From NCBI RefSeq assembly GCF_018991925.1, contig NW_024736071.1, positions 16,821,538 to 16,885,537 of the forward strand: a stretch of 64,000 nucleotides of DNA, read 5' to 3'. The notes under the pieces are model-generated. The model was not told the origin of the DNA. It searched no databases and was given only the letters and a program-made list of their open reading frames with translations. Positions 23,911 through 35,799 of the stretch are shown here, piece by piece (positions within the stretch are counted from its first letter, which is position 1; every line of letters begins with the position of its first letter). The position numbers were made by a program, and so were the translations under genes. Source of the DNA: Homarus americanus (lineage: Eukaryota > Arthropoda > Malacostraca > Decapoda > Nephropidae).

Positions 23911-24036
23911 TAATAAATGAGCGTGACTGTGAGTAAGAAGTGAGTGAGTGTGTGTATGATGGTGACACAACGGGGCTGGTAGTGCGTCTTGTTGTCTATA
24001 AGTGCATGTCTGTTTATTTACGAGTAGCGGTAATGA

Positions 24037-24074
24037 ACAACCTAACCTAACACTGTATCATTGTGTTAGGTTGT
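24037..24074. repeat. TTAGG inverted pair (hairpin)
   Basis: CAACCTAACCTAACAC is followed nine bases later by GTGTTAGGTTG, giving a stem of about 11 bp. Confidence 0.75.
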
Positions 24075-24361
24075 ATTAGTGTCCAGTGTAAGGGTGTACC
24101 GTATCAGGGTGCGGTGGGCCAAGGTGATATAATAACACACTCCTCTTACTCAAATTACCTCACTCTTGATCATCTTAATTATGGTAGCTGTACCTTATGC
24201 TACAGTTGAGGAAATAAAGTCGGTCTATTACAGTACCTGAAGTGTTTACAGTGCTGCCCCTCACTGGTCGACAGCTGGGGTAAGGAGGGAGTTGTTGTCT
24301 TTATAAAGGTACAGTTGTTGGAGGAATGGATGGTGATGAGTTATGGGGGAGGGAGGGGGGT

Positions 24362-24520
24362 CAGTGTTGGTGAAGGTGTTGGTGTTGGTGAAGGTGTTGG
24401 TTAAGGTGTTGGTTAAGGTGTTGACGATTTTGGGAGAAGGTGGTAGAGAATCGGTGTTGGTGAAGGTGTTGGTCGCTCTGAGTTATTGTTGAAGAGTCGG
24501 TGTTGAAGAGTTGGTGTTGG
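24362..24520. repeat. GGTGTTGGTGAAGGTGTTGG minisatellite
   Basis: About six imperfect units of TTGGTGAAGGTGTTGG with TTAAGG variants, similar to part of the 47-bp unit at 18.8-19.2 kb. Confidence 0.8.
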
Positions 24521-24782
24521 TGATGACGTCGACCGACCTCATATCAACCACCCTCAGTCAATGTTGGAGGAAGTCTATGCAGGAGAAGTTGTAAACAATT
24601 AAAAAAAAATGATAAAATAAATCTGATGATGTAAGTTACGATACAAAAGTAAAAGTTGGTGAGATGATTATTAGTGTTTGTGTAGAGGAACTAACTCAGG
24701 TGTGTGGGAGAACTGGTTACACCTGTTGGATTACTTTGTTATTGTCTTGTGGGGGTGTGGGTGTGGGGGAGTAATGGGGGGT

Positions 24783-24852
24783 GTATGTATGTATGTATGT
24801 ATGTATGTATGTATGTATAGTATGTATATAAGTATGTATATATGTATGTATG

Positions 24853-24916
<64 letters not shown>

Positions 24917-24917
24917 A
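24783..24917. repeat. (GTAT)n and (AT)n compound microsatellite
   Basis: GTAT tetramers, then ATATGTATGTAT, then about 50 bp of pure AT, then GTATGTATGTA. Confidence 0.96.
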
Positions 24918-25194
24918 AGATAATTAGTAGTTCTTGTGTTACAGTGATGGGCTCATTTATGACCTGAGCCACTAGTAACACCCAGAGGCAGCAGGCGCCA
25001 GACCTCTTCTCTTGTATATTGTTTCCTAATTCTGGATAGACCTTGAGAGAGAGAGGATTAGGGAGGTAGAAGGTAGCCCAGCAGGACGCCATCTCTGCCC
25101 TGTTGTGGCCGTGGAGAATAAAGAAGGAGGGTGGCAGTGGTCCTGGTCCACGCTAATGAGTCGCAGATGAACCGCGTCATCACCTTTTCCACAA

Positions 25195-25375
25195 AACCCA
25201 CGCCCTCCCGCCCACCCACCCACCCTTGCCCACCCGCATCCTACTACCGCTCATCTTCCTCCTCCACCTACCGCCCATTTCCTTCTCCTTCATCCTCTTG
25301 CTCCTGCCGCCATTCTCCACCCACCCCTCCACCACCCACACACTCCACCACCACCCTCCCCACCCACCCTTTCTC
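25195..25375. repeat. Pyrimidine-rich CCACC/CCTCC tract
   Basis: C-rich low complexity; open frames are Pro/Ser/Thr artefacts. Confidence 0.8.
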
Positions 25376-25644
25376 CTGCCCATCTGATAACTTCGGTATT
25401 TAGTTACTAGAGAATTAAAAGCAATTGTACAGGTTGGTGATGATAAGCGAGAGAAAGGAGATGGAGGAAGAAAGGAAGGAAGGTGAGAAGGAGAGAGAGA
25501 GTCGCTTGGGGAGAGAGAGAAAAGAAAAAAAAGTCCTAGGGTGGCCTTCCTGTGCACTGCCGGAGGACACTGTCGGCACGGGAAGTAGTATGGTTGGGTT
25601 GAGTGGCTGGCTAGTGTCACATTCTCAGGTGACACCCTCGGGGA

Positions 25645-25745
25645 AGGAGGGAGGGTGGAGAGGACCTGAAGGGGGGAGGGAGGTGGAGAGGGACCTGAAG
25701 GGGAGAGGGGGAGGTGGAGAGGACCTGAAGGGGAGGGAGAAAGGT
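25645..25745. repeat. GGAGAGGACCTGAAGGGG repeat
   Basis: Three to four units of about 32-36 bp. Confidence 0.85.
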
Positions 25746-25844
25746 GTCCCCTGTGGCTCTTGTATTCATATATATTCCATTTTTACGTGTTTATGGCCCT
25801 GAGGTGACGGGGACCAGCCAGACGTCTTCCTCCGGTTCTGGATG

Positions 25845-25960
25845 GTTCTCTATGGTCTGGGGAGGTTCTTCATGGTCTGGGGTGGTTCTTCATGGTCTGG
25901 GGTGGTTCTTCATGGTCTTGGTGGTTCTTCATGGTCTGGGGAGGTTCTTCATGGTCCCTG
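25845..25960. repeat. 20-bp minisatellite
   Basis: Six units of GGTTCTTCATGGTCTGGGG type. Confidence 0.9.
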
Positions 25961-25981
25961 TAGTGTACTGTCAGGACATCT

Positions 25982-26020
25982 ATCATCATCATCATCATCA
26001 TCATCTTTATCATCATCTTT

Positions 26021-26050
<30 letters not shown>
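25982..26050. repeat. (ATC)n microsatellite
   Basis: CAT/ATC trinucleotides with two CTTTAT interruptions. Confidence 0.95.
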
Positions 26051-26055
<5 letters not shown>

Positions 26056-26219
26056 CATTCCTTATATTACCAGTTCACTATTGGTATTTTTTACGAGAGA
26101 TATTAAAGATATAAGAAGGCTATTTTGTTTGAGTTTTCCTTGCATCGCGGTGGTTTCATGCAACATCAACAACATATATCCCATCGTGATTTTTTTTTGT
26201 GTTATTAAGATATTTCACA

Positions 26220-26375
26220 TGGTTAGGTTAGGTTAGGTTACGGGATTTTTATTATGGGATGTTTGAAGGAACTCTGACGTGACCTAACTTAACAACCTAA
26301 TCTAATATAATGCTATCCTGTCCTTAAAGCTAATGCTATTCTAACCTAATCTAACCTAACCTAATCTAACCTGAC
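26220..26375. repeat. TTAGG tracts in inverted orientation
   Basis: GGTTAGGTTAGGTTAGGTTA at 26221-26240 is followed by CCTAACTTAACAACCTAATC near 26285 and CTAACCTAACCTAATCTAAC at 26350-26370. Confidence 0.8.
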
Positions 26376-26429
26376 GTGACTCCTCTGATCTAAGTGATGG
26401 ATGGCTTTTTGTGAGGATGTGTGTAGCTT

Positions 26430-26537
26430 TATTTTGATAGCTATTGTCCATAAATGCTTGGGGTTCACGTCTGAGTCTCTCGGGGTTCGTGGTTCAGGAG
26501 GAGGCGACCAACAGGACTTGAGTGGTTGACTGTACTG
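26430..26537. mobile_element. Right half of the GAACCACGAACC fold-back element
   Basis: Contains TGTCCATAAATGCTT, CTCTCGGGGTTCGTGGTTCA, GGCGACCAACAGGACTTGAG and terminal GTTGACTGTACTG, followed by TA. It matches the right part of 12760-12971 and shows the cleanest terminus of the family. Confidence 0.72.
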
Positions 26538-26867
26538 TAGCAGTTGTTGAGGCCCAGGAACAATGTTTAGGTCTTTACGTGTTTTTGACCTTATTCCAGG
26601 AGTCAAAGGTCACCCAGCAGGGTTGGTCTTAGAGGTGTGTGTGTTAGTAGCGATGGGGCGGCAGTAGGCGATGGGTGGGGTAGGTTACTATAGTCTGGGG
26701 TAGTAGCAGCAGTAGATACAGTATAGCCTACTATGCTGGAGCAGTAGCACCAGTATGCTGGAACACGGACGCCATTAAAGCCATAAAGTAACGGAGGCGG
26801 TGATCACTTTTATTGTTGTTGTCACGATGATTTGCAAGGCTCGTCATATAGGCCTCCTTGTACTCCT

Positions 26868-27045
26868 TCCTCCTCAGTCCCTCCTCCCTCCCTCCCTCAG
26901 TCCGTCAATCCCTCCTCCCTCCCTCCCTCAGTCCGTCAATCCTTCCATTCATCTCTCCGTCTATGCCTTCCTTCCTTCCTTCCTTCCTTCCTTCCTTCCT
27001 TCCTTCCTTCCTTCCTTCCTTCCTTCCTTCCTTCCTTCCTTCCTC
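26868..27045. repeat. (CTCC)n and (TTCC)n
   Basis: Two copies of CCTCCCTCCCTCAGTCCGTC plus flank, then about 76 bp of pure TTCC. Confidence 0.95.
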
Positions 27046-27249
27046 TGCCCGTCTCGTACGTAACTGCTGGCGCCGCAGTCACTCACTCACAGTTCAAGGT
27101 GATGTATGTCAGATTTTTACGGTGTTGGAGTCTCTGACGTCATGAACCAAATCAGCCTCGTGTTGTGGAAGTCATTTACCGAGGTGAGTGTGTGGCTCAT
27201 GTTGACTTATATTTAGAATATCCGAAGATTTATTGATGTCCATACATGT

Positions 27250-27925
27250 GTGTGTGGGTGGGTGGGTGGTGGGTGGTGGGTGGGTGATATTATCTACCGT
27301 ACAGCAAACCACCACCACACACTCCACCACCACACTCCACCACCCCTACCACCACCACCACACACACTCCACCACCACCACCACCCACACCCACTACCAC
27401 CACCACCACCACTCCACTACCCACCCACACCCCTACCACCACCACCACACACCACCTACCACCACACCACACACTCCCTACCACCACCACCACCACACCA
27501 CCACCACACCACACTCCCTACCACACCACCACCACACTCCACTACCCACCACCACCACCACACACCACCCACCACCCACCCACCACCCACACTCCACTAC
27601 CACCACCCACCCACCACACACCCCTACCCACCACCACCCACCCACCCACACACTCCCACCACCACCACCCACACCTCCACTACCACCACCTCCCACCACC
27701 ACCCCTCCCACCACCACCCACCCACACCCACCACCACCACCCACACACTCCACCACCACACTCCACCCACCACCATCACACACTCACTACCACCACCACC
27801 ACACTACACCACTACCACACTACACCATCACCACACTACACCACCACCACACCACCACCACTATACCGCCATCACACCACACCATTACCACTATACCACC
27901 ACCACCACCACCACCCACACCGTGT
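27250..27925. repeat. (CCA)n/(CACC)n low-complexity block
   Basis: GGGT repeats at 27255-27285, then over 600 bp of CCACCA with ACACTC and CTACC interruptions. His/Thr/Pro and Val/Gly frames are artefacts. Confidence 0.95.
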
Positions 27926-28459
27926 TATAGGTGAAGGAAGCGTAGGTTGGGAGGTGGCCAGGTAGGGAGGAGGGTGGCCTGGTGAGGGCGGCGAGGGCAG
28001 GTAATTGTTCCAGAGACAATTAAATCACGGTGATAATCACAGTGATTAAGTGGTATTCTTGATCAGCGTCGCCTGTCTGCTGACCTGTGTGTGTGGGCTG
28101 ATTTGAAGGTGTTGTATTGCTGTTGTAGTGATTGTTTGTAGTTGTATTTAATGTTGTTGTTGTTATGGGCGCGAATATTCAAGTATTTTCTTTATTTTCT
28201 TTTCAATTCAGAGAGAGAGAGAGAACAACATCGTCTTGCTTGGGTCAGAGTATCATCGTCTCTCTGAACGTGTACAGTCCACAACCGGATTACATATTGT
28301 CTTATCACGGAGAACGTTTCCTCTGTGTGTGTGTGTGTATATACAGTACGTGTGTGTGTGTGTGTACCAACCAGCCAGGAACTGTTAATCCACTGGTCAC
28401 CACCAATACCTGCGCGTGTTGTAGAGCTTTAAGACCCCCTCCCAGTGTTTATGGTGGGG

Positions 28460-28605
28460 TCAAGGAGGAGGACGAGGTGGAAGAGGAGGTGACGATGAGG
28501 AAGGAAAGGGAAGGAGGGAGGTGGGAGGGAAGAAGGGTGAAGGGAAGACAAGGGGACGGAACGGGGAGGAAAAGGAAGGGAGGGAAAGGGAAGGAAGAAC
28601 GGAGA
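28460..28605. repeat. Purine-rich GGAAG/GGGA tract
   Basis: Almost entirely G and A, with GGAGGA, GGGAAGGA and similar units. Confidence 0.85.
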
Positions 28606-28925
28606 GTAAATATATAACTGGCCTCTCACTTTTTAATCAACAAGTGTAGAAAAAATAAAAATAACAAAATTAAATCTAAAACTTTTCTTCTGGTAATAAT
28701 CTTCACCAAAACGACCTTAAAGACACAAACAAATATATAATTATGAAAAAGTCTGAAAAAATATAACAAAAAAAATCGTGTTTTATTAATAATTATTTCG
28801 TCATTATTATCATCTGTTGTTATGTTACTTTTAGTAAATTTGTTAAAAGTTCAGTAAATATTATCTGAGATTGTGTATGGGGCTTGGGGTCAGGTTTGGG
28901 TATTAAACAAAGCTGTGATTATTAT
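28606..28925. other. Unique AT-rich spacer
   Basis: A/T-rich single-copy-looking DNA; nothing recognised. Confidence 0.5.
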
Positions 28926-28927
28926 AG

Positions 28928-29195
28928 TGTGTGTATAGTGTCAGGATAGTATCTGTATAGTGTTTGTATAGTGTGTATTGTCAGTATAGTGTGTGTATAG
29001 TGTCAATATAGTGTCAGGATAGTGTCCGTATAGTGTTTGTAGTGTATTGTCAGTATAGTGTGTGTATAGTGTCAGTATAGTGTCAGGATAGTCAATATAA
29101 TGTCTGTATAGTGTATTGTCAGTATAGTGTGTATATTGTATCGTGCGTATAGTGTGTGTATATTGTCGGTATAGTGATTGCATAGTGTGTGGTAA
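28928..29195. repeat. TATAGTGTGTGTATAGTGTC minisatellite
   Basis: Degenerate array of 20-30-bp units of TATAGTGT with CAGTATAGTGTG and CAGGATAGTG variants. Confidence 0.9.
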
Positions 29196-29319
29196 TAATA
29201 GAGTTAGTTGGGTATGGTGAGGTAGGTGGTGGTGCGAGGAGGAGGAGGGTTGGAGGAGAGGTAGAGAGAGAGGAGGTGAGAGGAGAGGAGGTGTGAGATC
29301 TGGTGCAGATGTGATTTTT

Positions 29320-29695
29320 TATCACTCACCCACACACCACCCTACCTACCACCACCTACCACCACCTACCTATCACCTACCCATCACCTACCACCACCTA
29401 CCTACACATCACCTACCACTATCACCCACCACCACCACATCACTACCACCTACCACCATCACCTACCACCACCACCTACCACCATCACCTATCACCCACC
29501 CCACCACCACTCACCCACCACCACCTACCACCATCACCTACCACCACCACCTACCACCATCACCTCCCACCACCTACCACCACCACCCCACCACCATCAC
29601 CACCACCCCTATCACATCACCACCTACCACAATCCCATTATCACCATCCACCATCACCACCACTATCACCACCCTCACCATCACCACCAGGGATA
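29320..29695. repeat. CACCTACCACCATCAC array
   Basis: Degenerate CCACCTACCACCATCACCTA units, C-rich. Confidence 0.93.
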
Positions 29696-29779
29696 TGTTG
29701 TGAGTGACATCTTCTACAAGTTCTGCTGCTTCCACTCCTTCTGTCTCTCGTATGGAAGAAGGAAGAGAAGAAGGAGAGG

Positions 29780-29900
29780 AGATGTGGCCTACTGAAGGTG
29801 GCCTACTGAAGGTGTGGTTTATTGAAGGTGGTCTACTGGAAGAATGTTTTATAATAAGGTACTGAAGGTGGTCTACTGAAGAAGGTGTTTGTCTACTGAA
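29780..29900. repeat. GTCTACTGAAGGTGG repeats
   Basis: Five or six imperfect units of CTACTGAAGGTGG, 16-25 bp. Confidence 0.75.
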
Positions 29901-29939
29901 GGAAAATCCTCCCCCAAAAAAAAGCAAAAAACCCACTCA

Positions 29940-30762
29940 GTCGTAACCCATCAACACTTCCTGTTGTACACCCAGGGCTGAACCGGACATGTTTACATCT
30001 TTCCAGGAAGTTAGTCAGACAGTTACCCCTGTTTGCTTTACGGCGTCCTCACAGTGTATTTGAAGAGCTAGTTATATGTACCGAAGTGTGGCTGTGTGCT
30101 ATACCGACGCAGTAGTAGTAGGAGGGGCAGCAGGAGCAGCGTCTACATATATATATCTGCCAAGTATTTATGACTTTTTTTTTAGGCTCTGGTCAGCTCG
30201 GGCAGGGTAATAAACGTAACTTTCCCATGACGCAGTGTTGGAACGCTTTATGGTAGGGTGGGCTGCGGGGGTCTCAAAAACGTTGTCTCTCTCTCTCCTC
30301 TCCTCCTCCACCCTCCCTTTACCATACCTCTTAACACACCTGGTTTGAATTATTTCCTCATATTTCTTCTTCTCTCTCAGGTCCCTCCTCTTGCTAAATA
30401 TTCTTTTCGTGTTAATCTTGAATGTTGATGAAAGTTGCGCCAGATTACTATTCGAGATGTTTTCGTAGTAGTGGTAGAAACAGAGATCGTTTAAGTATTT
30501 TGGCCACCTTGAGAACAACTCCGATTGATTGATGACTTGACGGATTGACGAGGACCTCAAGTTGACGACGGACGGATAGAGGTAGGTAGGTTAGGTGGGT
30601 GGGGTAGGAAGGGCCCCCACACGATCAGTGATAGAGCAGTTAAGAAGGTTTGTCCCCGCTGCTGAGGGTCGGTCACGCCTGTCATTCATTTAGGTGAGTC
30701 TCTGTTTATTCAATTAGGAATGTTTACAAGACTCGGTCCAGGATTCTGTAAGCCATTGTTGG

Positions 30763-30765
<3 letters not shown>
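29940..30765. other. Unique spacer with a non-repetitive minus-strand open frame
   Basis: Single-copy-looking DNA. A 130-codon frame on the - strand (30168-30560) is not low-complexity but shows no recognisable domain, no clear ATG context and no splice structure; it is probably chance. Confidence 0.4.

Positions 30766-30841
<76 letters not shown>
30766..30841. repeat. (GT)n microsatellite
   Basis: About 75 bp of pure GT. Confidence 0.97.
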
Positions 30842-31020
30842 TGAACAATCTCTCTAACAGTGTGGGCGGTTTATTTATTATACACTCATTTACTAATACT
30901 CTTGACTGAATAGATTAAATTGATTCTAATTCACTGATATAATCTACTGAATAAATTAATTACACCGTCAATCAGATAGTTTATTGAATGAATGAATGAA
31001 TGAAGTACACTGATTTGTTT

Positions 31021-31775
31021 GGTGGTGGTGATGGTAAAGGTTAATGGTAGTGGTGATGGTGGTGGTAGTAGTGGGTGGTGGTAGTGGTAATGGTGGTAGT
31101 GGTGGGGGTAATAGTGGTAATGGTGGTGAGAATGATAGTAGTGGTAAGGTTGGTGGTGGTCGTAGTAGTGATGGTGGTTATAGTGAGTGATGGAAATAAT
31201 GATGGTGGTGATAGTATTGGTGGTGTTGATGGTGTGGTAGTAGCGGTGGTGGTGATAGTAGTGGTGGTAGTAGTGATGGTGGTAGTTGTGGTGGTGGTGA
31301 TAGTGGTGGTGGTAGTGGTGGTGGTGATAGTAGTGGTGGTAGTAGTGATGGTGGTAGGTGTGGTGGTGGTGATAGTGGTGGTGGTGGTAGTGGTGGTAGT
31401 TGTGGTGGTGGTGATGGTAGTGGTGGTAGTGGTGGTGGTTGGTGATGGTAGTGGTGGTGGTAGTTGATGGTGGTAGTTGTGGTGGTAGTGATGGTCAGGT
31501 AATAGTAATGGTGGTTATAGTTGGTGATGGAAATAATGATGGTGGGTTAGTAGTGATGGTGGTGATAGTAGTGGTGGTAGTAGTGATGGTGGTAGTTGTG
31601 GTGGTAGTAGTGATAGTGGTAGTAGTGGTGGTAGTAGTGATGGTGGTAGCAGTGGTGGTAGTAGTGATGGTGTGGTAGTAGTGGTGGTGGCAGTGATGGT
31701 GGTAGTAGTGGTGGTGGCAGTGATGGTGGTAGTAGTGGTGGTAGTAGTGATGGTGGTAGTAGTGGTGGGTGGCAG
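31021..31775. repeat. GGTGGTAGTGATGGT complex trinucleotide block
   Basis: About 750 bp of GGT/AGT/GAT triplets; a segment of 50-60 bp with GGTTATAG..GATGGAAATAATGATGG occurs twice (31165-31210 and 31510-31550), indicating internal duplication. Confidence 0.95.
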
Positions 31776-31876
31776 TGAGGCAACAGGTCCAGAAGTTATC
31801 ATTATGTTATCTGTTATCTTGTAATCAGACAATTGGTTATTTTTGTTCGATTGTGTAACTTGTTGTGGCTGTACCT

Positions 31877-31877
<1 letters not shown>

Positions 31878-31931
<54 letters not shown>
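31878..31931. repeat. (CA)n microsatellite
   Basis: About 54 bp of CA. Confidence 0.96.
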
Positions 31932-31935
<4 letters not shown>

Positions 31936-32164
31936 TGTTTTTGTTAAGAGGAGGTGTAAGCCAGGAGTGTTCCGATGCGTCACATGAGAGGCGATGATAA
32001 AACAATGAGAAATTTGAAAACTATGATTGTTGACTTTCCCGGTCAGTGAGGGGGTAGGGCTGGTGTGGGGTGGGGTGTCTGGTGTGAGGGGAGTGGTGAG
32101 GGGTGGGTGTGTGGGGGCAACAAGGTCTTATCTTAATCCATTATCAACAATTATCGTTATGGTC

Positions 32165-32166
<2 letters not shown>

Positions 32167-32234
<68 letters not shown>
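32167..32234. repeat. (GT)n microsatellite
   Basis: About 68 bp of GT, followed by GA repeats at 32260-32275. Confidence 0.96.
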
Positions 32235-32236
<2 letters not shown>

Positions 32237-32424
32237 CTATTTTATTATTTTATTTTTACGAGAGAGAGAGAGAGATACAGAACTAGACAGAGAGACAGTC
32301 AACAAAGAGCGACATATGCTGAGTGTTAGAGGAACATTTCTCAGACCAGGTAAGAGACTCAGGTGTTCCCACGTCCGCCTGGGACAGCTGGAGCAACAAC
32401 ACCGCTAATTAGGAGAACCCCGCC

Positions 32425-32985
32425 GTGCCTCTCACCCTTACCTCCTCTTACCTCCTCTTACCTCCCCCTCCTCCTACCTCCTCTTACCTCCTCCTACCTC
32501 CTCTTACCTCCCTCCCACCTCCTCTAACCTCCTCCCACCTCCTCTTACCTCCTCCTACCTCCTCTTACCTCCTCCTACCTCCCTCTACCTCCTCCTACCT
32601 CCTCCCACCTCCTCCTACCTCCTCCTACCCCTCTAACCTCCTCCTCCTCCTCCCACCTCCTCTTACCTCCTCCACCTCCCTCCACCTCCTCCTACCTCCC
32701 TCTCACCTCCTCCCACCTCCTCCTACCTCCTCTTCCTCCTCCTCCTCCTCCCACCTCCCTCTTACCTCCTCCCACCTCCTCTTACCTCCTCCCACCTCCT
32801 CTTAACCTCCTCCTCCTCCTCTTACCTCCTCCTCCTCCTCTTACCTCCTCCTACCTCCCTCTACCTCCTCCTACCTCCTCTTGGCCTCCTCTACCTCCTC
32901 TACCTCCATCCTACCTCCTCTTACCTCCTCCTACCTCCCTCCTACCTCCTCCTACCTCCTCTTTCTTACTCCTCCTACCTCTTAC
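32425..32985. repeat. CTCCTACCTCCTCTTAC minisatellite
   Basis: About 550 bp of CTCCTCTTACCTCCTCCTAC with many variants. Read on the - strand the units give GAG/GTAAGA and GAG/GTAGGA, which resemble splice donors. Confidence 0.95.
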
Positions 32986-33094
32986 AGCCATATGCTTCCT
33001 AGATCATTTATCTTAATGTGATTGGTCTCCACATCTTCCTTCTTGTCCTCCACCTCCTCCCTTACTCCTCCTCCACCTCCCCTACCCGTCCTCA

Positions 33095-33265
33095 GGGTTA
33101 AGTCATCGTTCTCAAGGGTTAAGTCATCGTCCTCAAAGAGTTAAATCGTCGTTCTCAGGGTTAAGTCATCGTTCTCAAAGGGTTGTCATCGTTCAAAGGT
33201 TGTCATCGTTCTCAAAGGGTTAAGTCATTGTTCTCAGGGTTGTCATCGTTCTCAAGGGTTAAAGG
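33095..33265. repeat. GGGTTAAGTCATCGTTCTCA minisatellite
   Basis: About eight units of 18-23 bp, some missing TAAG. Confidence 0.92.
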
Positions 33266-33469
33266 ATTTTATGCATTTTAAGTCCTTGTAATATACTTGA
33301 CTTCTGTTATTTTCCGTGAGTAGAAGACGAAGGAATAATTTCTGTCACGATGTGTTGACTGTAGTGGTGTAACGCCGACTGTTGACCAGGAGGGAGTGGC
33401 CGAGAGGACGGGGTCTCAGCTCTCTGGTGTCTTGACGGAAAACTTTTGATATGGTTATTGGAAAAGACG

Positions 33470-34050
33470 TGTGTGTGTGTGTAGGTTATGTGGACGTGTG
33501 TGTGTAGGTTATGTGGACGTGTGTGTGTAGGTTATGTGGATGTGTGTGTGTAGGTTATGACGTGTGTGTAGGTTGTGGACGTGTGTGTGTAGGTTATGTG
33601 GACGTGTGTGTGTGTGTAGGACGTGTGTGTGTAGGTTATGTGGACGTGTGTAGGTTATGGACGTGTGTGTGTAGGTTATGTGGACGTGTGTGTGTAGGTT
33701 ATGTGGACGTGTGTGTGTAGGTTATGTGGACGTGTGTGTAGGTTATGTGGACGTGTGTGTAGGCAGGACGTGTGTGTAGGTTATGTGGACGTGTGTGTGT
33801 AGGTTATGTGGACGTGTGTGTGTGGTTATGTGGACGTGTGTGTGTGTAGGTTATGTGGACGTGTGTGTAGGTTATGTGGACGTGTGTGTAGGGACGGTTA
33901 TGTGGACGTGTGTGTGTGTGTGTAGGTTATGTGAGGTGTGTGTAGGTTATGTGGACGTGTGTGTAGGTTATGTGGACGTGTGTGTGTAAGTTATGTGGAC
34001 GTGTGTGTATGTAGGACGTGTGTGTGTGTGTTATGACGTGTGTGTCTCCC
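33470..34050. repeat. 21-bp minisatellite
   Basis: About 26 units of GTTATGTGGACGTGTGTGT plus AG, with variable GT number and some units lacking ATGTGG. Confidence 0.95.
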
Positions 34051-34139
34051 TACTATCCATCCATTTATCTATATTTCCATCCCATTTTCCTCCCTCCATC
34101 TCTCCATCCATCCATTTATCTGTTTTTTTTTCTCCTCCT

Positions 34140-34375
34140 CCCACCCCCTCCCTCCCTCCCTCCCTCCCTCCCTCCCCTCCCTCCCCTCCCTCCCTCCCTC
34201 CCCTCCCTCCCACTCCCACTCCCCTCCCTCCGTCCCCTGCCTCCCTCCCTCCCTCCCTCCCTCCCCTCCCTCCCTCCCCTCCCTCCCTCCCTCCCTCCCT
34301 CCCTCCCTCCTCCCTCCCTCCCACCTCCCTCCCTCCCCTCCTCCCCCTCCCTCCACTCTCCACTCCCTCCCTCAC
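34140..34375. repeat. (CCCT)n/(CCTC)n tract
   Basis: About 230 bp of CCTCCCTC; polypyrimidine/polypurine DNA able to form triplexes. Pro/Ser/Leu and Gly/Arg/Glu frames are artefacts. Confidence 0.95.
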
Positions 34376-34455
34376 ACCAAAATATCCACCAACACACTTA
34401 CTTTTATAGCTTAGAATGCCGGCCAAGGATTCCATATTGCTTAGGTCTGTTGTGG

Positions 34456-34483
34456 GGTTAGGTTAGGTTAGGTTAGGTTAGGT
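34456..34483 (+). repeat. TTAGG tract
   Basis: Five to six perfect GGTTA pentamers. Confidence 0.88.
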
Positions 34484-34554
34484 AGCATTTAGAGGAGTCA
34501 GTTGTTGATGAAGATTGATTTGTTAACTTTCCCAGTGATATGAGAGAGAGGCTG

Positions 34555-34679
34555 GGTGGTTGAGGGTGGGTGGAGGTGGGTGGGTGGGGGTGGGTGGGGA
34601 TGGTTGGAGGTGTGGGGTAATGTTGTACACGTGAATTGGGTCAGTTGAGTGTGTGTCGTGGGAAGTGTAGGTAATGATA

Positions 34680-34735
<56 letters not shown>
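34555..34735. repeat. GGGTGG tract and (CA)n
   Basis: GGGTGGAGGTGGGTGGGTGG run at 34564-34600, then a CA run at 34680-34734. Confidence 0.92.
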
Positions 34736-34736
<1 letters not shown>

Positions 34737-35088
34737 CTATCAAATATCTCTTCAACAAACTATATGGTGACGTGACTGGGAGAGGGACCACACCTCCCCC
34801 TCTAGGCACTCCACATCAGTCATGTAACACAGTTGTTTATTCTCAGTCACCCGTAAAAGTCTTCTTGTTGTCTCTTCTATTGCTCCTTCACTCCACCTCT
34901 CCTTTCACTTCTCATTCCTCTTACTACTTATTCCCTCACTCCCATCTCCTCCCTCATACCCCCATTCCTCCTCCCCTCACTCCCATACTCTTCCTCATCT
35001 GAGAGATTAAGATTCGCTGAAACCTGAGTATCAATATTTGCTGTTTCGGGTTAGATTAGGTTGGGGAGGGACAGACAGACAGATAAAC

Positions 35089-35094
<6 letters not shown>

Positions 35095-35139
<45 letters not shown>
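35095..35139. repeat. (GA)n microsatellite
   Basis: About 44 bp of GA. Confidence 0.96.
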
Positions 35140-35143
<4 letters not shown>

Positions 35144-35364
35144 GGGATGTCCTTGCTGGTAAATGTGACCTTGTTCAGCAGTTAGTTATTGGTTGTGGTG
35201 TACAGCTTAGCATCCTGGTTCAGTGTGACTTAATTGTGTTTGAGTGTGTCTTAAGTGTCTCTGACATTTATATGAGTGTGAAGAGTGTGTCTTAGTGTGT
35301 CTGAGTTCGTCTTGAGTGTGACTTGAGTATGACTTAGTGTGTCAATTTTTTTAGAGGTAGAGGA

Positions 35365-35512
35365 TTGTATGGTAGTAGTGGTAGTGGGTGAAGGCAGTTG
35401 TGGTAGTGGGTGATGGTGGTGGTAGTGGGTGATGGTAGTAGTGGTAGTGGGTGGTGGTGGTGGTGGTGGAGGTGGTGGTGGTGGTGGTGGAGGTGGTGGT
35501 GGTGGTGAAGGA
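35365..35512. repeat. GGTGGTAGTGGGTGATG array
   Basis: GGT/AGT-rich, ending in (GGT)n with GGA interruptions. Confidence 0.92.
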
Positions 35513-35589
35513 GGACACACACGCGTGAAATTACACGTCCCTCACACCTGTCCTGCCAGGTGAGCTGTGAGACCTGCTTAGGTTCTTTT

Positions 35590-35634
35590 TACACACACAC
35601 ACACACACTCTCTCTCTCTCTCTCTCTCTCTCTC
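35590..35634. repeat. (CA)n and (CT)n
   Basis: Adjacent CA and CT runs. Confidence 0.93.
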
Positions 35635-35721
35635 AAGGCCACCATCTCTCGGTAATGTCCCGGTCATAATAGACTTGTTTAACTCCACCCTGATGATTGT
35701 GTATATACTGTAAAGCGTCAG

Positions 35722-35732
35722 TCTGTCTGTCA

Positions 35733-35768
<36 letters not shown>

Positions 35769-35793
35769 GGCTGGGTGGGTGGGTGGGTGGGTA
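35722..35793. repeat. (CTGT)n and (GGGT)n
   Basis: CTGT tetramers to 35768, then GGGTGGGTGGGTGGGTGGGT, a perfect quadruplex-forming run. Confidence 0.93.
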
Positions 35794-35799
35794 ATGGTA

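Noticed and set aside
30168..30560. 130-codon minus-strand open frame
   Set aside because: Not low-complexity, but no recognisable domain, start context or splice sites; compatible with chance in AT-rich DNA.
33391..33450. tRNA-like A box TGGCCGAGAGG
   Set aside because: No B box (GGTTCGA-type) or acceptor stem follows within 80 bp.
34456..34483. True chromosome end suggested by TTAGG repeats
   Set aside because: Tracts are only a few pentamers long, internal and scattered in both orientations.
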